This document shows, piece after piece, positions 6,965 through 12,535 of a stretch of DNA of 12,535 nt. How positions within the stretch are numbered: the first letter of the stretch is position 1; every line of letters starts with the position of its first letter. The stretch spans positions 1 through 12,535 of the forward strand of contig JBBQRS010000128.1 in NCBI GenBank assembly GCA_038214535.1, in the 5' to 3' direction. A program made the position numbers and the translations under genes. Source of the DNA: JBBQRS01 sp038214535. GTDB lineage: Bacteria; Chloroflexota; Anaerolineae; CG2-30-64-16. The notes beneath the pieces are model-generated. The model made no database searches, had not been told where the DNA came from, and worked only from the letters and a program-made list of their open reading frames with translations.

Positions 6965-7927
6965 ATGCAACATCATTTATCATTTCGTGCCACATATCAA
7001 CGGCTTGGGATTTTGCTGGTCATCGGCCTGTTGCTCGCGGGCTGTACGACGCCGCCGCCGGTGGCGACCGGCCAACCTCCGACCGGCGCGCCGAAGGCGG
7101 CGGACACCCCGCAAACTGCCTTCGAGACGAGCGAGGCCGTTGCCGCGCTGATGGATGCGCTGGATGCGGCGGGCGCAAACACGCAGTGGGCGGGGACGGT
7201 GAGCCAGGCCCTTTTCACCGTGCCGGGTTGGCTCATCCGCGTCAACGGGCAGGAGGTCGAGGTTTACGAGTATCTCGAAGAATCGGTGCGGCTGGCCGAC
7301 ACCGCGAGGATCGCGGCAGACGGTTCTCTCGTGGGTGATATGGCCGTCGGGGGACCCGGCCAGCCGACCTTCTGGGCCAAAGACAAGCTGATCGTCCTCT
7401 TCCTCGGCGACACGCCCGAGACGCCGGGCCTGCTTTCTGCCGTGCTGGGCGACCCCTTGACGAAGCCCGGCGCGGGGACCGGCCCGGCGATCGTGCTGGA
7501 ATCCGCCGAAGCGATTGCCGTTGCCACTGAGATGGCCGCCGCAGCCGCCACGGATGAGGCTGCGCCGGTTGTCGTTGAGACGACGACGGACGAAGCTGCG
7601 GCCGCTGTGATTGAGGTTCCGACCGAGGCGGCTGTGCCAGTCGAGCCGGCGCCGACAGAGAAACCGGCCGCGCGCCGCGCCGCCGATGATAGCATTGTGC
7701 TACCGACCAACGCGACCCTGGTCCGGGCCTTGAAGGACGTCACGATCCTTGTGGGGCCGGGCGCGAACTATCAGGAGGCCGGCGACCTGCCCGCCGACAG
7801 TGAGGTGAAGGTCACCGGCATCAGCGCCGACGGCGACTGGTGGCGTGTGGTCTGCCCCGACGGGACGGAAGGCAGTTGCTGGGTCACCGGAGACCCGAAA
7901 CTGACGAAGCCCTCCGTCACGCCATAA
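6965..7927 (+). CDS. Lipoprotein with C-terminal bacterial SH3 domain
   Basis: This 320-residue protein begins with a signal peptide ending in the lipobox LAGC (Cys27), so it is probably anchored to the outer face of the membrane. Residues about 50-165 hold a compact domain (FTVPGWLIRVNGQEVEVYEY, later KLIVLFLGDT). I recognise this as similar to one often found in Chloroflexota lipoproteins, but its function is not known to me. A low-complexity Ala/Glu/Val/Thr linker follows (about 180-245). The C-terminal SH3b-like domain (about 250-312) shows VLVGPG-type entry (ILVGPGANYQ), GDLPADSEVKV, GDWWRV and GSCWV, typical of domains thought to bind cell-wall or surface components. GGGAGG lies five bases before the ATG. 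It has its own transcription unit, divergent from the GH116 gene. A cell-surface binding or envelope role is inference. Confidence 0.8.
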   Translation: MQHHLSFRATYQRLGILLVIGLLLAGCTTPPPVATGQPPTGAPKAADTPQTAFETSEAVAALMDALDAAGANTQWAGTVSQALFTVPGWLIRVNGQEVEVYEYLEESVRLADTARIAADGSLVGDMAVGGPGQPTFWAKDKLIVLFLGDTPETPGLLSAVLGDPLTKPGAGTGPAIVLESAEAIAVATEMAAAAATDEAAPVVVETTTDEAAAAVIEVPTEAAVPVEPAPTEKPAARRAADDSIVLPTNATLVRALKDVTILVGPGANYQEAGDLPADSEVKVTGISADGDWWRVVCPDGTEGSCWVTGDPKLTKPSVTP

Positions 7928-7946
7928 TGCCGCCCTTAAACAACAG

Positions 7947-7975
7947 GTGCAACGCACTTCCGAAGTGCGTTGCAC
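7947..7975. terminator. Perfect 13-bp hairpin between convergent genes
   Basis: GTGCAACGCACTT (7947-7959) and AAGTGCGTTGCAC (7963-7975) are exact reverse complements around a 3-base loop. The + side is followed by a T/C-rich tract and the - side by CTGTTGTTTAAG, so it can end transcription of the lipoprotein gene (stop 7927) and of the lyase gene (stop 8021). Both T tracts are interrupted. The palindrome also resembles dispersed intergenic repeats I recall from Chloroflexota, which is unproven here. Confidence 0.6.
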
Positions 7976-7980
7976 TTAAT

Positions 7981-8020
7981 TCTCTTGTCTACTTGTTTCC
8001 CTGTCTACTTCTCTACTGAC
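7981..8020. repeat. Short pyrimidine-rich direct repeats
   Basis: TGTCTACTT is repeated at 7986-7994 and 8002-8010 (period 16), with a decayed third copy beginning near 8011 (CTCTACTGA). The tract fills the gap between the 7947-7975 hairpin and the stop codon of the lyase gene. It has no coding potential that I can see and looks like slippage-prone intergenic sequence. Confidence 0.45.
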
Positions 8021-9466
8021 CTACATCTGCTCCCCAAAGTCCGCGCGGAAGGCTTCCGCGAGATGCGCCCCCCAGTTATCCAGCGGCGACAGCTTGCCGA
8101 AGAAGAAGCGCAACACCGGCGGCTCGTAGACGAATTTCAGCCCGGCGACCAGATTCCGATTTTCGTAGAGCCAGGCTACACGATCCACGGCGTATTCGAG
8201 GTGCGACATCGTGTAGACGCGCCGCGGCACGGCCAGCCGCGCCAGCTCCAGATCGGCCATCACGTTGTTGCCGTCCTTGTCGCGGTCGGTCGAAAGGGTG
8301 CCGCGCTCCATGCTGCGCACGCCCGACGCGATGTAAATCGCCGCGGCCAGCGCGCCCGCGGGATATTCACCCTGCGGGATGTGCGGCAGGAAGCGCTTGG
8401 CGTCCACGTGGCCCGCCCGCCCGCCCGCCGGAGTCACCACCGGCACGCCGCGCGCGTCCATGCGCTCCACGAAGTACTTCACGAACTCAGTCCCGCTGGA
8501 TGCGACATTGATGTCCATCATCTCGCGGATGCCCACGGCCATCGCCTCGATCTCTTTCGTGGACATGCCGCCATAGGTGGCGAAGCCCTCATACACTGGC
8601 AGCCATTCCATGATGCGCCTGTAGTAGTCGGGGTCGTTGGTGGCGATCATCCCGCCGCGCACGCCCGCGCACTTCCGTCCCGACAGGTAGAGGATGTCTA
8701 CCATCCCCAGCATCTCGTGGATGATCTCCTGGATGGACTTGTCCTGATAGCCCGCTTCGCGCTCCTTGATCAGGACGGCGTTCTCCGCGATCAGACTGCC
8801 GTCGTAAACCAGCGGGATGCCGTGCGCCACGGCCCTGGCCTTCACGTCACGCAGGTTTTGCAGCGAGAACGGCTGGCCGCCGATCAGGTTGGTGGTCGCC
8901 TCCATGCGGATCAGCGCCATGTGGTCTGCTCCGTACTCGTTGATGGCGGCATCCAGCCGATCCAGGTCCATGTTCCCCTTGAAGGGCTTGTCGCTATCGG
9001 CGTTCAGCGCCTCATCGCCGAACAGCTCCAGCACCGTGCCGCCGACCAACTCGAAATGCGCCTTCGTGGTGATGAAGTGATAGTTCATCGCCACCGCGTC
9101 GCCGGGCTTGACGAAGACCTTCGCCAGCAGATGTTCCGCGGCGCGCCCCTGGTGTACGGGCAGCGTGTACTCGAACCCAAACACTTCTTTCACCGTATCG
9201 GACAACTTATAAAAACTCTCGCAGCCGGCGTAGGCGTCGTCGGCGACCATCATCGAGGCGAGCTGGTTGTCGCTCATCGCATTAGTGCCGCTGTCGGTGA
9301 GCATGTCGAGGAAGAGGTCGCGGGTGCGCAGCAGGAACGTGTTATAGCCCGCTTCCTCGATGGCGGCCAACCGGCGCGCGGCCGGGGGCAGGCTGGTGCG
9401 CTGGACGATGCGGACCTTGTGCATTTCGACGGGGAGTTCCCGTCCGTCGGTGAGCTTGATGAGCAT
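8021..9466 (-). CDS. PLP-dependent beta-eliminating lyase, tyrosine phenol-lyase/tryptophanase-like
   Basis: This 481-residue protein is close to tyrosine phenol-lyase (456) and tryptophanase (471). Family stretches are LTDSGTNAMSD (56-66), HQGRAAEHLL (105-114), TTNLIGGQP (191-199), DILYLSGRK (257-265), GVRSMERG (382-389) and PRRVYT (414-419). From memory of the Citrobacter enzyme, the Schiff-base lysine maps to Lys265, the substrate-carboxylate arginine to Arg416, and the phenol-binding Arg381 to Arg388 in MERG, where tryptophanase has a different residue. Thr124, Arg217, Lys256 and His343 appear replaced by Ile132, Leu225, Arg264 and Arg350. It therefore probably cleaves an amino acid to pyruvate and ammonium, but the leaving group may not be phenol or indole. 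ATG at 9466 has GGAGG eight bases upstream. It has its own promoter and leader. Confidence 0.85.
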   Translation of the reverse strand: MLIKLTDGRELPVEMHKVRIVQRTSLPPAARRLAAIEEAGYNTFLLRTRDLFLDMLTDSGTNAMSDNQLASMMVADDAYAGCESFYKLSDTVKEVFGFEYTLPVHQGRAAEHLLAKVFVKPGDAVAMNYHFITTKAHFELVGGTVLELFGDEALNADSDKPFKGNMDLDRLDAAINEYGADHMALIRMEATTNLIGGQPFSLQNLRDVKARAVAHGIPLVYDGSLIAENAVLIKEREAGYQDKSIQEIIHEMLGMVDILYLSGRKCAGVRGGMIATNDPDYYRRIMEWLPVYEGFATYGGMSTKEIEAMAVGIREMMDINVASSGTEFVKYFVERMDARGVPVVTPAGGRAGHVDAKRFLPHIPQGEYPAGALAAAIYIASGVRSMERGTLSTDRDKDGNNVMADLELARLAVPRRVYTMSHLEYAVDRVAWLYENRNLVAGLKFVYEPPVLRFFFGKLSPLDNWGAHLAEAFRADFGEQM

Positions 9467-9557
9467 GGCGATTTCCTCCGAATGGATTGGGATAGTGGTT
9501 TGAGCGACGGAGGGAAAGGCCGCGACGCTGCGGGGATGTCCGGAAACCGCTTCGGTG

Positions 9558-9583
9558 CAGACTGTGAGCGAAGTCACAATCTG
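9558..9583. promoter_or_regulatory. 26-bp dyad with TGTGA-N6-TCACA core
   Basis: CAGA and TCTG flank TGTGA (9563-9567) and TCACA (9574-9578). Nine of the ten arm positions are complementary in DNA and the tenth (9562/9579) would be a G-U pair in RNA. The core matches the CRP-family half-site TGTGA with the standard 6-base centre. It lies about +4 to +29 relative to the predicted start of the lyase gene, a repressing rather than activating position. The same bases could form a 10-bp leader hairpin in the transcript. Confidence 0.55.
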
Positions 9584-9592
9584 TGCGAGGCA

Positions 9593-9621
9593 AGTATATG
9601 TGATCGTATCGGAACGCGCAA
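9593..9621 (-). promoter_or_regulatory. Promoter of the beta-eliminating lyase gene
   Basis: On the - strand, TTGCGC (9621-9616), a 17-base spacer and TATACT (9598-9593) form a sigma-70-like promoter with a weak -35 and good -10. Predicted start is near 9586, giving a leader of about 120 bases that contains the 9558-9583 dyad. It lies downstream of the terminator of the dehydrogenase operon, so the lyase gene is probably expressed separately. Confidence 0.55.
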
Positions 9622-9629
9622 ACGGCGCG

Positions 9630-9672
9630 AAGATAAGAAACAAAGTGCGGCGTCCCACAATGGACGCCGCAC
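9630..9672 (-). terminator. Rho-independent terminator of the dehydrogenase operon
   Basis: GTGCGGCGTCC (9645-9655) and GGACGCCGCAC (9662-9672) form a perfect 11-bp, mostly G/C stem around a 6-base loop. Reading on the - strand, the stem is followed by TTTGTTTCTTATCTT (9644-9630), a T-rich tail. It stands 38 bases after the stop of the short-chain dehydrogenase gene (9710). Confidence 0.85.
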
Positions 9673-9709
9673 CCTAAATCTTTAATCTTCGTGCCTTCGT
9701 GGTGAGATG

Positions 9710-10501
<792 letters not shown>

Positions 10502-10514
10502 AGTCACGCCTCCC

Positions 10515-12233
10515 TTACGCTTCCAACATCAGGCGCAACAACTCTTCCTCGGCCTCGTTGGTCCACTCGCGCCCGTTCTTCAGCTTCGCGTAGACGCTCG
10601 GCAACCGGTCTTCGAGGTCGGCCAGCGCCGTGAGCGGCAGCTCCTTGATGTGCGGATAAATCACGACCTTGCCGGGGAACGACGTGTCCATCACGGCCTG
10701 CATCCCGTCGCGCACGGCTTCCAGCGAGCCGATAGCCGCCACCGAACGATTCGGGGAGAGCGCGCCGGCTTCCGCCTGGTGTAACATGAAGCGCAGGTCC
10801 TCGATGCTGGATGCCGTGTGGCCGATGTGGCGAATCTGCTTGAGGTAGACATCGCTGAGGTCCAGCGCGGCCATCGTCCCGCGGGCGACCCCGGCGAAGA
10901 TGTTCATCACGCCCAGCGGAGCCAGCCAGCCCGCCGAATCCTCCACGACCCGTGCGATAGGGGCCAGCACGATGATGTCGTCGAAACCGGACTCGCGGAA
11001 GCGCGCCATCCCGGCGTTGTAGGCGTCCTGATTCGTCGGGTTGAGGCAGATGAACTCCACACCCTGCGCGGCAGCCTCATCGGCAAACGTCTCGTAGAGA
11101 TCGTTCAGGCGCATGTCGCTGACGTCGGTGCAGACGATGACGGCGGGCGCGCCGGCCATCTGAATGGCGCGCTGGACGTGCATCCGGCCCATCGGCCCGC
11201 CCGCGCCCACGAACCACGTGGCGCCGCCCGGCTTGAGCGCCGCGCGCACCGGCACGTCGGCGTAGGCCGCGGCCACGTCGGCCTTCTCGCTGCCCACGTA
11301 GACCCAGCGATTATAGTGCACGCGGCCGATGTCCACGTTGACCTTGCGCGCGAGCGGGGCGTCGGCCAGGATCGCGCACACGCCGTAATCCGCCAGCCGC
11401 GGGCTGACCTGCTCGATCAGGTCGGCGTCCGGGGCGAGCAGTACAATGTCGTCCGCCTGGGCGACGGGCGGGGTGGCGAGGTCGGGCGCGTCGAGTACCT
11501 CGATCCCCAGCGCGGCCGCCTGCTCGCGCAGCCATGCTTCGAACGCCGCCGGAACCGCGGTCAACATGAGCTTTGCGGGGTGCGAAGTTGCGTCAAAGCC
11601 TGCGGCAATGGTATACGCCTTATCTGTCGCATCCGCCCCGCCAATGACCCACGTTGTCCCGCCGGGCTTGAGGCCGGTGCGATACTTCAGTTCGTAGGCT
11701 GCGGTGACGCACGCCCACGGCTCAGTGAGCGCCGACTCGGCATAGCCCGTCCCCGGCTTCACCGGGATCAGGTAGTTGCCGTCGTCGCCCGCCAGGATGC
11801 GCTGGTCTATGACCGCGTAATCTGACAGGCCGCCCTGGATCATATAGCCGTAGGCGAGGTTGACGCCTTCCGTCCAGATGTCGGCCTGCACGATGAAGCG
11901 GTCGCCCGGCTTGTACTGGTCGCGCAGGTTCTCGCCCACGCCAATCACGGTCAGCGACACCTCGTGCCCCAGCACGACCGGTTCTGCCCTGATGTCGCGG
12001 AAGATACGCGGGTGTTCCTGGCCCTGCCGGATCACCTTGATGTCGGAGAAGCACAGCCCGCAGGCATCATGCCGCACCAGCAATTCATCCGGCCCGTATT
12101 CAGGCAGCGGCCGCTCGAGCGGCTTACCGTCCGCGCCCAGGTTCTCCAGCCCCGCCCCATAAAGCGGCCAGACGCGATTAACGCGGGTAGTCGGCGCGTG
12201 GGCTTCTCGGTATTCTTTCAGGGTGTCTGTCAT
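10515..12233 (-). CDS. Zinc-dependent MDR dehydrogenase, SorE-like, with duplicated Rossmann domain
   Basis: This 572-residue protein is much longer than ordinary medium-chain dehydrogenases (about 350-420). The catalytic domain (about 1-185) keeps zinc ligand candidates Cys61 (GLCFSD), His90-Glu91 (GHE) and Glu171/Cys175 (TEPWAC); the four-Cys structural zinc lobe is absent. Residues 188-325 look like a degenerate Rossmann domain (LKPGGTTWVIGGADATDK). A second, canonical copy starts at LKPGGATWFVGAGGPMG (333-349), with Asp370 after the second strand. The C-terminus (GKVVIYPHIKELPLTAL, 521-537) and the N-terminal pattern (RQGQEHPRI...RAEPVVLGHE) resemble L-sorbose-1-phosphate reductase SorE. 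With the SorD/SrlD-like gene next door, a ketose-phosphate/polyol-phosphate couple is plausible (inference). ATG at 12233 has a weak AAGTGAG ribosome site. It is the first gene of its operon. Confidence 0.82.
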   Translation of the reverse strand: MTDTLKEYREAHAPTTRVNRVWPLYGAGLENLGADGKPLERPLPEYGPDELLVRHDACGLCFSDIKVIRQGQEHPRIFRDIRAEPVVLGHEVSLTVIGVGENLRDQYKPGDRFIVQADIWTEGVNLAYGYMIQGGLSDYAVIDQRILAGDDGNYLIPVKPGTGYAESALTEPWACVTAAYELKYRTGLKPGGTTWVIGGADATDKAYTIAAGFDATSHPAKLMLTAVPAAFEAWLREQAAALGIEVLDAPDLATPPVAQADDIVLLAPDADLIEQVSPRLADYGVCAILADAPLARKVNVDIGRVHYNRWVYVGSEKADVAAAYADVPVRAALKPGGATWFVGAGGPMGRMHVQRAIQMAGAPAVIVCTDVSDMRLNDLYETFADEAAAQGVEFICLNPTNQDAYNAGMARFRESGFDDIIVLAPIARVVEDSAGWLAPLGVMNIFAGVARGTMAALDLSDVYLKQIRHIGHTASSIEDLRFMLHQAEAGALSPNRSVAAIGSLEAVRDGMQAVMDTSFPGKVVIYPHIKELPLTALADLEDRLPSVYAKLKNGREWTNEAEEELLRLMLEA

Positions 12234-12349
12234 GTTATTGCTCACTTGGTGAAAAGGATAAACTGTCACGCAGAGGAGGTCGCCGGCGGGCCGATGTCTA
12301 CGCTCGCATCCGGTTGCGCCTGCGCCAGATTTTGCGCCACAGCGAGGGT
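12234..12349 (-). promoter_or_regulatory. Untranslated leader of the dehydrogenase operon
   Basis: From the predicted start near 12343 the leader is about 110 bases. On the - strand it contains GGCGCA three times in its first part. Near its end, the + strand word TAAACTGTCA (12259-12268) repeats a word that overlaps the -35 box (12368-12377). I see no recognisable riboswitch and no small ORF with a good ribosome site. Confidence 0.4.
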
Positions 12350-12378
12350 ACGCTATCACACCTGACGTAAACTGTCAA
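12350..12378 (-). promoter_or_regulatory. Promoter of the dehydrogenase operon
   Basis: On the - strand a perfect TTGACA (12378-12373) is followed by a 17-base spacer ending in TGA and by TAGCGT (12355-12350). The weak -10 is compensated by an extended -10 TG and the consensus -35. Predicted start is near 12343. Confidence 0.7.
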
Positions 12379-12535
12379 CGCGAAAACGCTGGCGACAGGA
12401 ATTCTAAATGTAGGCTGGGGGCGGGACATGGGGGCGGCGGGAATGGCGCCGTCCGAGGCCTGAGTGGGGCCGTAACCACCCTGGCCAGTGGATGGAAGGT
12501 GTGTTTCGCGGGGCTTCTGACTGGGCGCCGGTCAG
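12379..12535. other. Non-coding sequence upstream of the dehydrogenase operon
   Basis: I see no gene in this stretch. It contains an EcoRI-type GAATTC, several G-rich runs and, at the very end (12517-12535), an imperfect palindrome with CTGAC and GTCAG arms around GGGCGCC. The latter could be a hairpin or operator belonging to sequence beyond the window edge. No convincing ribosome site or start codon with a long frame is visible. Confidence 0.4.

Noticed and set aside
7970..9685. 571-codon open frame on the + strand opposite the lyase gene
   Set aside because: It is an antisense shadow caused by high GC codon use. The opposite strand encodes a clear PLP-enzyme with conserved motifs and a good ribosome site, while this frame gives an Arg/His/Asp-rich protein with no recognisable motif.
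10818..11825. 335-codon open frame on the + strand opposite the zinc dehydrogenase
   Set aside because: The opposite strand encodes the dehydrogenase with zinc and Rossmann motifs; this frame has no recognisable features.

Overview
The window is GC-rich and tightly packed bacterial DNA, with eight confidently identified protein genes, one probable small gene and short intergenic spacers. I see no RNA gene, insertion sequence, phage gene or CRISPR array. The best guess for the source is a member of the Chloroflexota (Anaerolineae-like). This is inference, resting on a lipoprotein with a domain I associate with that phylum, on Thr/Pro-rich lipoprotein linkers, and on short repeat-like intergenic hairpins of a kind I recall from those genomes. 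No marker gene is present to settle it.

Left block (171-4179, + strand): five reading frames that overlap or nearly touch. They are a DUF4432 aldose-epimerase-like protein, an RraA-family aldolase/decarboxylase-like protein, a small unrecognised 66-residue protein, an ADP-ribosylglycohydrolase, and a purple-acid-phosphatase-like lipoprotein starting at TTG. Stop and start codons overlap or lie within a few bases at four junctions, so this looks like one transcript with coupled translation. The first two genes suggest sugar or sugar-acid catabolism. The block ends at a hairpin with a T-run (4189-4254).

Middle block (4263-7927): a GH116 beta-glucosidase/glucosylceramidase-like enzyme (- strand) and a lipoprotein with a C-terminal SH3 domain (+ strand) are transcribed divergently from 6816-6964. 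The GH116 gene has a good sigma-70-type promoter with an inverted repeat across its start point. A perfect 13-bp hairpin (7947-7975) separates the lipoprotein gene from the convergent gene to its right.

Right block (8021-12233, all - strand): a polyol/sugar-phosphate dehydrogenase pair and a PLP enzyme. Read in the direction of transcription, a SorE-like zinc dehydrogenase with a duplicated Rossmann domain is followed 13 bp later by a SorD/SrlD-like short-chain dehydrogenase, and then by a strong terminator (9630-9672). A tyrosine phenol-lyase/tryptophanase homologue follows from its own promoter, with a near-perfect TGTGA-N6-TCACA dyad just after the start point.

Taken together, the window reads as a carbohydrate-catabolic neighbourhood of a heterotroph: glucoside hydrolysis (GH116), epimerisation (DUF4432), polyol/ketose-phosphate interconversion (the dehydrogenase pair) and a sugar-acid-type lyase (RraA). 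No transporter, kinase or regulator is visible, so substrates cannot be fixed. The most unusual items are the tandem Rossmann duplication in the dehydrogenase, the altered active-site positions of the PLP lyase, and the small ORF fitted between the RraA and ADP-ribosylglycohydrolase genes.
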